Below, one piece after another: positions 29,172 to 37,943 of a stretch of 64,000 nt of DNA. A program made the translations under genes and the position numbers. This stretch comes from Thermohalobaculum sp963822985 (GTDB lineage: Bacteria > Pseudomonadota > Alphaproteobacteria > Rhodobacterales > Rhodobacteraceae), in contig CAWGJU010000014.1 of NCBI GenBank assembly GCA_963822985.1, positions 1-64,000 on the forward strand, in the 5' to 3' direction. The notes under the pieces are model-generated. The model did no database searches, had not been told where the DNA came from, and saw nothing but the letters and a program-made list of their open reading frames with translations. Numbering within the stretch: the stretch's first letter is position 1; every line of letters begins with the position of its first letter.

Positions 29172-30086
29172 TCATTCGTCCCAGACCGGCGTCAGCCAGT
29201 CGCGGAAGGCGGTGTCCTCGCCCCGCACGATGGCGAAGTACCGCTGCTGCAGTGCGAGGGTCACCAGACCGGGCGCGCCGTCGCCGACGGGAAGGCGGTC
29301 GACCGACAGGATTGGCTGGATCTCCTGGCCCGACCCGCACAGGAACGCCTCCTCGGCCGCGTAGAGCTCCGAGCGGTCGACCCGCCGCTCCACCGCCGGG
29401 CAGCCGGTCAGCTCCTCGGCGAGCCGCAGCACGGTGTCCCGGGTGATGCTCTCCAGGATGTCGCTGCCGACGTCCGGCGTGACCAGGCGGCCGTCGCGCA
29501 CGAGAAAGACGCAGGCCCCTGAGGCTTCCGAGAGCTTTCCGTCGGCCGCCAGCATCAGAACACCATCGTACCCGTTCTGCAGGGCATCGATCTCGGCGGC
29601 GCGGTTGTTGACGTAGTTGCCGGTGCATTTCACCCGCGGCGGCTGGGCGCTATCGGAGATGCGCAGCCAGCTCGACACGGCGACGTGGACGCCGCCGCCG
29701 CCGCCGCGGGACGGCCGCGGCAGTGCGCCAGCGACGATGCCCACCGGCCCCGTCTGGTGCAGCGGGTCGTCGCCGCCGAGATAGGCGATGACGCGGATAT
29801 GCACGTCCTCGCGCAGATCGTTCGCCTGCAGCATCGCGACGATCGCGTGTTCGACCTCGGCGGCTGAGAAGATCCGCTCGTAGCGCATCACCTTCATGCC
29901 GAAACGCAGGCGCTCGATGTGCTCGGCCAGACGGAACACCAGAAGGTTGCCGCCGCCGCTGCGATACCCGCGCAGACCCTCGAAGACGCCGCACCCGTAC
30001 TTCACGACGCCCGAGAAGGCGTGGATCTTCGCCTCCTCGTAAGGAACGATCGAACCGTCGAGGAACATGAACGGCGATGTCGGCAT
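29172..30086 (-). CDS. ilvE: Branched-chain amino acid aminotransferase (class IV)
   Basis: A 304-residue fold-type IV PLP enzyme. FEGLRGY near residue 36, Lys153 (RVKCTGNYVNNRAAE) as Schiff base, GKLSEASGACVFLV, and TRDTVLRLAEELT in the PLP-phosphate region fit branched-chain aminotransferases. GSGQEIQPI replaces the usual GTAxE loop, so a related substrate such as a D-amino acid or other branched-chain compound is possible. The ATG at 30086 aligns with family N-termini; an upstream ATG adds 20 unlikely residues. It ends 7 bases from the dehydrogenase stop, convergent. Confidence 0.87.
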   Translation of the reverse strand: MPTSPFMFLDGSIVPYEEAKIHAFSGVVKYGCGVFEGLRGYRSGGGNLLVFRLAEHIERLRFGMKVMRYERIFSAAEVEHAIVAMLQANDLREDVHIRVIAYLGGDDPLHQTGPVGIVAGALPRPSRGGGGGVHVAVSSWLRISDSAQPPRVKCTGNYVNNRAAEIDALQNGYDGVLMLAADGKLSEASGACVFLVRDGRLVTPDVGSDILESITRDTVLRLAEELTGCPAVERRVDRSELYAAEEAFLCGSGQEIQPILSVDRLPVGDGAPGLVTLALQQRYFAIVRGEDTAFRDWLTPVWDE

Positions 30087-30662
30087 GGATGGCTTCCTCA
30101 CAGGAAAGAATTCAACCGTGGATGAGCCGTGCAGAGGGCCTGCCATCGGTTGGGCCCGCTAACGCCCACTCTACGTCTTGAGCTATTGTGATCTGCCCGC
30201 TTGCGACCTGATCGTGCCGTCGGCTCTCGCTACTCAGTCTCCAATCCTGTCGTAGAATGTCTCCTTGAGTCGGATAAGCCTTTGCTGCACAAGCGACAAG
30301 AAATTTGAACCGTTTCTGAGAAGCGCTGGGTCCGCTTCGCGGCGGGAGCTACGATCCTCGTTGATCCCCCAGGGACCTCGTCGCTGGCAGGTTGGCCAAA
30401 ACGGTATGGATGTTCGTGATCTGAAGGATTTCGGAACCGAAGCCGATCCTGCCGAATGCCCCCGGCGCCACTACCGCGAAGGTCGCTTTGTGGCGCATCC
30501 TCCCCGTCGCGGGAGGCCCCCGCCAGCAGCCGACATGCTGGCGACATCGGCCATTCGCGCGCAAGCCGGCTGGCAAAGAGCCGGCTCGAATGCACGACAA
30601 CTGCAGGCCCAGCCCGCGTCTCGGTCATCGGTCTGACTGATCATTCAACAGCTGTCAGGATT
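30087..30662. other. Intergenic region with a short dispersed repeat
   Basis: 576 bases. Open frames in it (for example 30230-30628 on the minus strand) have no recognisable domain and differ in composition from real genes. Positions 30476-30498 match 62537-62559 at 20 of 23 bases, and both copies lie near TolB/TPR regulator genes. AT-richer stretches near 30180-30300 may contain the aminotransferase promoter. No gene is called. Confidence 0.4.
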
Positions 30663-32177
30663 TCACCGCGCCCCCTCCACCCGCGCCAGTGCTGCCACCA
30701 GCCGATCCAACAGCGCTGGCGGATAGCGCTCCGTCCGCGCAAACCCCTCGACGGTGAACGCCGGCTCGACGTCGAGGAGGCGGCGCATCGCCGCCGCTGC
30801 GGCCTCGGGCTCGCCGAGGTTGACGTGAGCCGCGATCAGGTAGGCATAAGGCACGCTGAATGCCGGGTTGGCCTGGATCGTCAGCCGCGCGTAAGCCGCC
30901 GCCTCCTCGAAGCGCCCGGCAAAGAGCCCGGCCACCGCCAGCGCGCAGAACGGATGGTAGCTAAGCGGGTCGTCGCGCGGGCTGAGCCGCAGCGCCTTCC
31001 GCGCATGCGCGACCGCCCGCTCGTCGCGCCCGCTGTGCGCCGCCGCCATGGCGCTGAACCCGTAGGCGAGCGCCGAGTTGGCGTTGATTGCCAGCGCCCG
31101 GTCGAACACGACCAGCGCCGCCTCGTAGTCCCCTGTCAGCATACCGCGAACGAAGCCGCCGATGCTCATCGCTTGCGGATCGCTGGCGTTGACCCCGAGC
31201 ACCACCTCGGCGTGCGCCAGCGCCGCGGCGCGGTCCGCCGGGTCGAGCCCGCCGCGGAAATACCGTTGCTCGTGGAGCCAGGCGGCGTAGCCGTGCGCCG
31301 GCAGCAGCCCGGGATCGAGCTCGAGCGCCGCCCGGAGCAGCCGCAGCGCCTCGTCGGTGCCGCCGACCTTGTTGGTCAGCACCTGCGGCACCGCCCGCAG
31401 GTAGAGATCGTAGGCGTCGAGCCGGCCGGGCGCCTTGCGCGCCGCCCGGGCGATCTCCGCCCGGCGGAGCGACGGCTCGAGCACCCCGACGATCTGCTCG
31501 GTCAGTTCGTCCTGCAGCTCGAAGACGTCCTCGGTCGTCCCCTCGAACCGGCCGGCCCAGATCTCCGCCGCGGTCGCGCCGTCGATCAGGTGGGCGTTGC
31601 TACGCAGCCGCGGGCCCGCCCGCCGCACGCTGCCGTCGAGCAGGTACCGCACCCCGAGCTCCGCCGCGATTCGCCGCACGTCCGTCGCCTGGCCGCGATA
31701 GGCGAAGGACGAGTTGCGGGCGATGACGAACAGCCGCGGCAGCCGCGAGAGCCCGGTGATCACCTCCTCGGCCAGCCCGTCGACGAAGTGGCTCTCGACC
31801 TCGCCCCCGGTCGCGAATGGCAGCACCGCGATCGAGGAACCGCCCGGTGCCGTCGCTCGATCGTCCGGCAGGTTCAGCCGGTAGCCGCGCCGCGAGACCG
31901 TCTGCAACAGGCTCCGGTCGTCATCGCCGAGTGCCCGGCGGATGGCATGGATGCACTGCACCAGGCTATCGTCGGTCACCGCCACCCCGAACCAGACAGC
32001 CTCGTGCAACTCGGCCTTGCTCACCAGCCGGTTGGCGTTGGCGATCAGGTAGCGCAGCGTCGCGAACGACTGCGGCCGCAGCAGCGCCGTGCCGCCATCG
32101 GGCCAGCGAAGCACACCGCCCTCGAGATCCACCTCGATGCCGTTGATGACGACAGTTCCAGGCAGCGATGAGCCCAT
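30663..32177 (-). CDS. Winged-helix/TolB/TPR one-component regulator (CadC-like N-terminus)
   Basis: A 504-residue cytosolic protein. Residues ~10-100 are an OmpR/CadC-type winged helix (LLRPQSFATLRYLIANANRL, LVQCIHAIRRALGDDDRS, VSRRGYRL). Residues ~114-240 are the TolB-like module (SIAVLPFATGGEVESHFVDG, EEVITGLSRLPRLFVIARNS, ELGVRYLLDGSVRRAG). Residues ~260-490 are TPR-type helices. No membrane helix is seen, unlike CadC. Architecture parallels the cyclase proteins at 57-62 kb, with the cyclase replaced by DNA binding. Target genes unknown; the divergent secreted protein at 32333 is a candidate. Confidence 0.87.
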   Translation of the reverse strand: MGSSLPGTVVINGIEVDLEGGVLRWPDGGTALLRPQSFATLRYLIANANRLVSKAELHEAVWFGVAVTDDSLVQCIHAIRRALGDDDRSLLQTVSRRGYRLNLPDDRATAPGGSSIAVLPFATGGEVESHFVDGLAEEVITGLSRLPRLFVIARNSSFAYRGQATDVRRIAAELGVRYLLDGSVRRAGPRLRSNAHLIDGATAAEIWAGRFEGTTEDVFELQDELTEQIVGVLEPSLRRAEIARAARKAPGRLDAYDLYLRAVPQVLTNKVGGTDEALRLLRAALELDPGLLPAHGYAAWLHEQRYFRGGLDPADRAAALAHAEVVLGVNASDPQAMSIGGFVRGMLTGDYEAALVVFDRALAINANSALAYGFSAMAAAHSGRDERAVAHARKALRLSPRDDPLSYHPFCALAVAGLFAGRFEEAAAYARLTIQANPAFSVPYAYLIAAHVNLGEPEAAAAAMRRLLDVEPAFTVEGFARTERYPPALLDRLVAALARVEGAR

Positions 32178-32332
32178 CCCGGAGCGACACGACTGAACCG
32201 ATCCCCAGCGCGGAATTTAGCACGGACCGGGGCGCAATCGCCGAAATTTCGTCGAACGATCGGAAGACGTTCGCCACTTGCGGCCGGGCACCCCGCAATC
32301 TTCCGCCTGCCATGACTGCACGAGGTGCGAAG

Positions 32333-32731
32333 ATGATCCACAGATATCTCTCCATTGCCAGCGTCGCCGCGGCGCTCGCCGCCGGGGGTTCCGCACTCGC
32401 CGACGAGCCCCAGCGCCTCCAGGGCCTGTTCTGCAACACCGAGGCCCAGATCGACCAGGCGCTCGTCGACATCGCCGCCGGCGTGTCGCCGCGTCGCGCC
32501 GCAGACCTCGCGAACCGCGACGCCGTGGTCTGCACCTACGTCGACCGCATCGAGTACCTGATCGCCCGCCCCGTCGCCCTCGGCGACGCCGCGCTGCCGC
32601 TCGTCAAGTACCGCGGCACGCTGGTCGGGGTGCTGGTCGGCGACGCCCTCAGGCCGGTCACCCCGGAGCCCGAACTCTACTTCCTGACGCCGCGACAGGT
32701 CGCCGGCGCCGCCATCGAGTGGAGAACCTGA
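32333..32731 (+). CDS. Small secreted protein of unknown function
   Basis: A 132-residue protein with a clear signal peptide (MIHRYLSIASVAAALAAGG, then SALADEP cut site). The mature part has two Cys residues (GLFCNTE and VVCTYVD) that could form a disulfide, and ends in a Pro/Glu/Tyr-rich stretch. The ATG at 32333 has a GAGG site about 10 bases upstream; ATGs at 32312 and 32168 are less likely. No family is recognised. It lies between two TolB/TPR regulators, divergent from one and convergent with the other, so it may be regulated by the first. Confidence 0.7.
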   Translation: MIHRYLSIASVAAALAAGGSALADEPQRLQGLFCNTEAQIDQALVDIAAGVSPRRAADLANRDAVVCTYVDRIEYLIARPVALGDAALPLVKYRGTLVGVLVGDALRPVTPEPELYFLTPRQVAGAAIEWRT

Positions 32732-32759
32732 ACCCGGGGCCGGCCGCGGCACGTTGCAG

Positions 32760-34340
32760 TCAGTCGATGCCCGCGCGCCGCAATCCCTCGAGGACGATCT
32801 CGAGTTGCGCGGGATCCTTGAGGTAGAAGAGGCGCTCCTCGGCCAGGCGTCGGGTGAAGCCGGGGCGCGCGCGGAGCAATGCTTCGACAGCATCGTCAGC
32901 CTGGCGGCGATCGCCCAGGTGGCCCAGGGCGGCGACGAGGTTGGCATTGGCCCAGTAATGGGCGTTCGGGACCTGGGTTGCGCGGCGCGCCCAGCGGGCT
33001 GCCTCGTCGAACTCCTGCCGAAAGAGATGCGCAAGCGAGCGGTAGGACATGAACGCCCAGCGGAGCGGGTCGTGCGGGCTGAGGTCGATGGCTGCCTGGA
33101 ACCAGCCGATCGCCTCGTCGAGCCGCCCCTCATAGGCGAGCGAGTCCCCGAGCCCGCAATGGCAGACCGCGAGGCAGGGGTTGAGGCGCAGCGCCTCCTC
33201 GAGCGCATCGATAGCGAGCTCGTATTCGCACCGGGCGAGGCGCACCCGGCCGAGCGAGAAGAACGCGTTGGCGTCGTGGTCGTCGCAGTCGACGCCGCGG
33301 AGCGCGAGATCAAGCGCCTCGTCCATGCGGCCGCGGTGGATCTCGCCGTCGAAGTAGACCATCTCGAGGATCATGGCGTAGGCCAGCCGGGCATAGGGGC
33401 TGCCGAAGGCCGGGTCCTGCTGGATCGCCTGGCGCATCAGGCGCTGGCAGCGGAGGTTGCTGTCGGTAGTGAAGCGGCCGAACTCGATCGAGCCGAGCTG
33501 GTAGAGCTCCCAGGCGCCCATATTCTTCCGGGGCTGCCGGGCGGCGCGCGACTGCTCGGTGATGCCGAGTTCGGTGGCGATGCGGGCCGAGACCAGGCGC
33601 GAGATCTCCTCCTGGAGCTCGAAGATGTCGGTCATCTCGCGGTCGAAGCCTTCGCTCCAGATGCAGCGCATGTCGCGCGCATCGATCGTCTGGACGGTGA
33701 TCCGGACGCGATTGCCGTCGCGCCGCACGGTGCCGGAGACGAGATAGTCGGCGCCGGTCTTGCGCACGATGTCGGCGTCGTCCTCCGCCGACCGCTGGAG
33801 CGCGGAGGCCGTCGTGCGCGGGATCACCCGAAGCCACCGCGTCTTCGAGAGCGCCGTGATGATGTCCTCGGTGATGCCCTGAGCCAGAACGGTGCCGCGC
33901 CCGTCCTGGTCGAGGCTTGCGCACGGCAGCACGACCACCGTCGGCATCCCGGTGCGTCCGGCGGCAGGCGCCGCTTCGGTTTCGGCCGGGGCCGCCGCCT
34001 GGGCGCGCAGGCGGAAACCGCGCCCGTGCACGGTCGCGATCATCTGCTGGGCATTGCCGTCGTCGCCGAGCGCACGGCGTGCGGCGCGGATCTGGCTGCT
34101 CAGCGCCGCGTCCGAGACGATCCGGTCTTGCCAGACGGTGCTGAAGATCTCGTCCCGCGTGACGGTGTGGCCGATGTTGCGCGCGAGGAGCTGGAGCAGA
34201 TCGAAGGTCCGCGGCTCGACCGGCACGAGATCGCCCTCGCGCCGCAATTCGAATCGTGCGGGATCGAGCTCGAACGAGCCGAAGCGGATGGACCCGTCCG
34301 GATCGCCTCGCTCGGAGTGCTCGATCGCAGGGCGGCTCAT
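32760..34340 (-). CDS. Winged-helix/TolB/TPR one-component regulator
   Basis: A 526-residue paralogue of the protein at 30663-32177. Winged helix at residues ~18-105 (IRFGSFELDPARFELRRE, LARNIGHTVTRDEIFSTVW, IRAARRALGDDGNAQQMIAT), TolB-like module at ~130-260 (TVVVLPCASLDQDGRG, DYLVSGTVRRDGNRVRIT), then TPR repeats (HDANAFFSLGRVRLARCEYE, LDEAIGWFQAAIDLSPHDPL). The ATG at 34340 has a GGGAG site eight bases upstream; ATGs at 34358 and 34454 are possible but weaker. Probably a transcription factor sensing a ligand through its TPR part; targets not known. Confidence 0.87.
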   Translation of the reverse strand: MSRPAIEHSERGDPDGSIRFGSFELDPARFELRREGDLVPVEPRTFDLLQLLARNIGHTVTRDEIFSTVWQDRIVSDAALSSQIRAARRALGDDGNAQQMIATVHGRGFRLRAQAAAPAETEAAPAAGRTGMPTVVVLPCASLDQDGRGTVLAQGITEDIITALSKTRWLRVIPRTTASALQRSAEDDADIVRKTGADYLVSGTVRRDGNRVRITVQTIDARDMRCIWSEGFDREMTDIFELQEEISRLVSARIATELGITEQSRAARQPRKNMGAWELYQLGSIEFGRFTTDSNLRCQRLMRQAIQQDPAFGSPYARLAYAMILEMVYFDGEIHRGRMDEALDLALRGVDCDDHDANAFFSLGRVRLARCEYELAIDALEEALRLNPCLAVCHCGLGDSLAYEGRLDEAIGWFQAAIDLSPHDPLRWAFMSYRSLAHLFRQEFDEAARWARRATQVPNAHYWANANLVAALGHLGDRRQADDAVEALLRARPGFTRRLAEERLFYLKDPAQLEIVLEGLRRAGID

Positions 34341-34514
34341 CGGGAGCTCCCACTCCATCGGGGGCCGGATTGGCGGCGTCCGCCCTTCCGTCGCTTGGCC
34401 CGCGTCCGCCGGCTCACCCTCCGGCAGCCGCGGCCGCCCGTAGGAAGGCGGCACGCCGCCAATGGGTAACAGAGGCGCATGGCCTGCCGCAAGGGAAGGC
34501 CGGCCCCTATTGGA

Positions 34515-35411
34515 TCAGCTGGGGTTCGTTGCGCTGATCACCCATGACGAGCTGGGCATGATGATGCCGTCGGCTGCCGTGGTCTGCGCCCGGATCGCCT
34601 CGGCCAGAGCTCCCTCGATCTCGCGGCGCCTGGCCTCGGCCTTCTCGCCGGCCTCGCGGTAGACTTCCCCGGCGGGGCCGATCGCCAGCTGGAACTCGAT
34701 CGCGTCGCGCACGTCGTGGCCGATCAGCACCGGCGCATCGACGCGCTCGAAGGTGATGCCTTCGTAGCCCGCGACCTCCATCATCCTGCGCACCATCGGC
34801 TCGTCCGACATCGAGAACGGACCGGGGCCGCAGGTGCGCGCGTCCTCGCCCGGCGCGGGCAGGAAGCGCAGCACGACGTCCTTCGCCATTGAGAGCCACG
34901 GGTTGTCAGCGCGCTCGCGCCAGACGATGTGCGTCATCCGCCCGCCGGGGCGCAGCGCCCGGCGCATGTTGCGCAGCCCCGCGACCGGGTTCGCGAAGAA
35001 CATCGTGCCGAAGCGGGCGAAGACGAAGTCGAACTCCGCCTCGGGCAATGCGATCTCGGCATCGCCGCGCATGAAGCTGAGATTTGGCACCCCCGCCTGC
35101 TCGCGATCCGCCTCGGCCGCGGTGAGGAACGCGTCGCAGCAGTCGATCCCCACGACCTCTCCCTCGGGGCCGACGATGCGCGCGAGCTTGATCGCCGTAT
35201 CGCCGAACCCGCAGCCGACGTCGAGCACGCGGTCTCCCGGCCGGACGGGCAGTTTCGGAAACACCGCCTCGCTGTGGCGGGTGAGCCCGTCGACGAGAAC
35301 GTGGCGGAAGCGGATGAACTTGGGCGCCAGGACCTCGTTCCAGAACTGCACGAACTCGGTGTCCTCTGGCGGGGCGGCGGTCCGGGCAGCGACCTGGTTC
35401 AGCGATGCCAT
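34515..35411 (-). CDS. Class I SAM-dependent methyltransferase
   Basis: A 298-residue methyltransferase. Motif I is VLDVGCGFGDTA near residue 62, the acidic residue after strand 2 is in VVGIDCCDAF, and FDFVFARFGTMFF with MRRALRPGGRMTHIVWRE are motifs II-IV of the UbiE/Methyltransf_11-31 group. An AAGGAG site precedes the ATG at 35411. The C-terminal ~100 residues are a less conserved substrate lid. Substrate unknown, and neighbours do not help. Cytosolic. Confidence 0.88.
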   Translation of the reverse strand: MASLNQVAARTAAPPEDTEFVQFWNEVLAPKFIRFRHVLVDGLTRHSEAVFPKLPVRPGDRVLDVGCGFGDTAIKLARIVGPEGEVVGIDCCDAFLTAAEADREQAGVPNLSFMRGDAEIALPEAEFDFVFARFGTMFFANPVAGLRNMRRALRPGGRMTHIVWRERADNPWLSMAKDVVLRFLPAPGEDARTCGPGPFSMSDEPMVRRMMEVAGYEGITFERVDAPVLIGHDVRDAIEFQLAIGPAGEVYREAGEKAEARRREIEGALAEAIRAQTTAADGIIMPSSSWVISATNPS

Positions 35412-35501
35412 GTGTCGTCTCCTTCTCGCGATGGTCAGCTGATCAGGAAGCTATATCGGGGTGCCCACGCAGAGCTTGGGCGTTCCGTGGGTTTTTCCTG
35501 A

Positions 35502-35723
35502 GGGTTTCATCTCGTCACCGTCATCTCCGGCAACTTCCGGATCGGGATAGGCGAGGAGGCCGACCGGGGCGATGCGACGGCCCTCGAGCCGGGCGGCTTC
35601 TTCGCCTATCCGCCGGGCATGGCGCACTACGCCTACGCCGAGGGCGAGACGGTGGTACAGCTCAACAGCACCGGCCCCTGGACGATCACCTACGTGCAGG
35701 ACGACAACGATCCGCGCATGTGA
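35502..35723 (+). pseudogene. Cupin-domain protein, 3' fragment
   Basis: One open frame without a start codon encodes the last ~72 residues of a small cupin: HLVTVISGNFRIGIGEEAD, ALEPGGFFAYPPGMAHYAYA, EGETVVQLNSTGPWTITYV, then a TGA. The order and spacing are those of ordinary cupin_2 proteins whose N-terminal half is missing; a stop (TGA at 35499) and unrelated DNA lie upstream. The breakpoint falls about 80 bases after the divergent methyltransferase start. A remnant, not expressed as such. Confidence 0.6.
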
Positions 35724-35861
35724 GCGTAGGGATGCGGCGAGGCGCCCGCGCGGGCGGGGCCTCGACCGCTCATGACCAGGGGCAGAAAGGCGGAATCTGC
35801 TGTGCGCCGGAGTCTGCTGTCCGCCGGGGCGCATCCCGGTAAGCTGGCGCCGGAGCGCCGC

Positions 35862-35975
35862 ATGACGAGCCCGCAACCGGACCAAGCCCTCGGAATCCGC
35901 GAGAACCTCCGCCCCTTCCTGCAGCAATTGCTGCAGGTCTTCTTCGTCGGGAAGACGATCGGCATGCAGCGCACG
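35862..35975 (+). pseudogene. MFS transporter, N-terminal fragment
   Basis: A short frame starting MTSPQPDQALGIRENLRPF and continuing LQQLLQVFFVGKTIGMQRT looks like the first ~38 residues of a major-facilitator transporter, in which this Leu/Phe-rich helix is followed by RTVVPALAE. The homology stops after about 35975 and the reading frame goes to non-transporter sequence. Assignment rests on one helix, so it is tentative. Confidence 0.35.
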
Positions 35976-36169
35976 TCGGCGACGGGAATGACCATTCATG
36001 GCGCATCTCGCGCACTGGCGGCCTGAACCAGCTATGTCGGGAGTGTCTCCGAACCCGCCACTACGTGTCGGATGCCGCTGGCGAGCGGTCAGTGTACGAT
36101 TCCACTTGGCATGCGCTTCAATCAGTCCGCAATTCTGCAGTAGGCAACGGCTTCAATCTGCCGAGGGCG

Positions 36170-36943
36170 TTATTCGGTCGGCGAGTCGCGCCTCAGCAGC
36201 CCGGGCGCCAGAGTCGCCTCCATCCGGACCATGTATCGCCGCGCGGCGTCCATATGTTCGGCCATGATCCCGCGCGCCGCGTCCCTGTCGCCCGCCTTCA
36301 GCGCCCGCATGAGCGGGATCTGGTAGGCGAGTGCTGTGTCGCGCAGGCCGGGGTGCGGCGCATCGTAGATGCGCCGACAGACCGAGAGCTCGCGCAGAAG
36401 TTTCTGCAGAAAGCTGCAGTAGAAGCCGAGCACCGGGTTCGGGCAGAGCTCGGCCAGCACGGTGTGGAAGTCGAGCTCGGCGAGGCGCTGCTCGTACTCC
36501 TCGGCGGCGCTTCCGGGCGGGGCATCATAGATCCGCAGGGTGCGTTCGAGCCGGGCGAAATCCTCGGGCGTCAGGCGGCCGGCGAGGGACGCCGCCAGCT
36601 CGGGCTCGAGCTCGCACCGCACATCGTAGATGTCGGCGATCGTCGGCGTCCGGAACAGGAAATAGCTGGACAGAAGCGCGCGGGCGCGGCGCGCGTCGAT
36701 CTCGGCCAGGAAGATGCCGCCACCGGGCCCCGTCCGGGTGCGGATCAGCCCCTGGCTGCGCAGCGCGCTCAGCGACTCGCGGACCGAGCCCTTCGAGGCG
36801 CCGAACAGCGCCATCAGCTCGCGCTCGCCCGGCAGCCGATCGCCGACGCGGAGGCCCCGCTCAACGATCATCTGCTTGATCCGGTCGGCGATGGTCTCCT
36901 CGCGCCGGCGGCGGACCGCGCCGCGTTTGCGCGGCTCAGCCAT
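36170..36943 (-). CDS. FadR-family (GntR superfamily) transcriptional regulator
   Basis: A 257-residue regulator. The GntR winged helix occupies residues ~15-80 (IADRIKQMIVERGLRVGD, GERELMALFGASKGSVRESL, GPGGGIFL). The all-helical FCD ligand-binding domain follows with the metal-type Asp/His positions (DIYDVRCELEP, ELDFHTVLAEL, IMAEHMDAARRYM). It is translated from within the end of the ATPase gene (8-base overlap), the last gene of the second peptide-transporter operon, so it most likely controls that operon in response to an acidic metabolite. Confidence 0.9.
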   Translation of the reverse strand: MAEPRKRGAVRRRREETIADRIKQMIVERGLRVGDRLPGERELMALFGASKGSVRESLSALRSQGLIRTRTGPGGGIFLAEIDARRARALLSSYFLFRTPTIADIYDVRCELEPELAASLAGRLTPEDFARLERTLRIYDAPPGSAAEEYEQRLAELDFHTVLAELCPNPVLGFYCSFLQKLLRELSVCRRIYDAPHPGLRDTALAYQIPLMRALKAGDRDAARGIMAEHMDAARRYMVRMEATLAPGLLRRDSPTE

Positions 36944-37943
36944 CGCCGCCCGGATCGTGACCGGGCGGATGCCAGCAGGCGGCCTGCTGGCCGTCCATCG
37001 CCCTCAGCTGCGGGCGCTGCTCGCGGCATTTCGCGTCGGCGGCCGGGCAGCGGCTGGCGAAGGCGCAGCCCGGCGGCGGTTTCAGCGGGTCGGGCAGCTC
37101 CGCCGGCTCCTCCTCGGCCTCGATCCGCCGCGCTCCGGGGGCCGGGGCCGAGCGCATCAGCAGCGCCGTGTAGTGGTGCCGCGGGCGGGCGTAGATGTCG
37201 CGCGCCGTGCCGATCTCGACGATGTCGCCGAAATACATGACGGCCACGCGGTCGCAGATGCTCTCGATCACGCTCAGATCATGGCTGATGAAGATGTAGG
37301 TCAGCCCGAAGTCGCGCCTCAGCCGGTCGAGCAGGTTCAGCACCTGCGCCTGCACCGAGACGTCGAGCGCCGAGACTGGCTCGTCGAGCACGATGATGCG
37401 GGCATCCGCTGCCAGCGCGCGGGCGATGCCGATCCGCTGCGCCTGGCCACCGGAGAACTCGTGCGGGTAGCGATCGAGGAACTCCTCGCGCAGGCTGACC
37501 GCCTGCATCAGCTCGGCGAGCCGGCGCCCGCGCTCCGCGGCGTCGAGGCCGAGCAGGCGCCGCATCGGCGCCTCCAGCGTCTGCCGGATCGTCTTGCGCG
37601 GGTTCAGCGAGGCGACCGGGTCCTGGAAGACGTACTGGATGTGCCGGGCCAAGGCGCGCGGGTCGCGCCCGGCCATCTCGGTGACGTCGTCGCCATCGAG
37701 CCGGATCGTGCCCGACGTTGGCCGGTCCAGCCCGACCAGCAGCCGGGCGAGCGTGGATTTGCCGCATCCGGACTCGCCGACGATCCCGAGCGTCTCGCCC
37801 TTGCGGACGACGAGGTCAGCGCCTTGCACGGCGTGAATGGCGGGCCTCGGCCTGCCGAGGATCGTGCGCCCGCCGCCAAAGGTGCGGGTCAGCCCGGCGG
37901 TTTCGACCGCGGCGCCGACATCGGGTTCGGGGGCGGTTCTCAT
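36936..37943 (-). CDS. Dipeptide/oligopeptide ABC transporter ATPase, DppF-like
   Basis: A 335-residue ABC ATPase, intact. Walker A GESGCGKSTLARLL, FQDPVASLNPRKTI, signature FSGGQAQRIGIARAL, Walker B IIVLDEPVSALDVS, switch His ISHDLSVIES, and the C-terminal GCAFASRCPAADAKC cysteine motif. It overlaps the upstream fused permease-ATPase by ATGA and the FadR gene by 8 bases. It pairs with the DppD half of the fusion protein. Confidence 0.93.
   Translation of the reverse strand: MRTAPEPDVGAAVETAGLTRTFGGGRTILGRPRPAIHAVQGADLVVRKGETLGIVGESGCGKSTLARLLVGLDRPTSGTIRLDGDDVTEMAGRDPRALARHIQYVFQDPVASLNPRKTIRQTLEAPMRRLLGLDAAERGRRLAELMQAVSLREEFLDRYPHEFSGGQAQRIGIARALAADARIIVLDEPVSALDVSVQAQVLNLLDRLRRDFGLTYIFISHDLSVIESICDRVAVMYFGDIVEIGTARDIYARPRHHYTALLMRSAPAPGARRIEAEEEPAELPDPLKPPPGCAFASRCPAADAKCREQRPQLRAMDGQQAACWHPPGHDPGGDG

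Noticed and set aside
30230..30628. A 132-residue minus-strand frame between the aminotransferase and regulator
   Set aside because: No domain, poor ribosome site, and it runs through a dispersed short repeat.
35999..36025. Sixth copy of the TGGCGCAT repeat
   Set aside because: Only the first bases match and the TTCACC block is missing at the expected distance.
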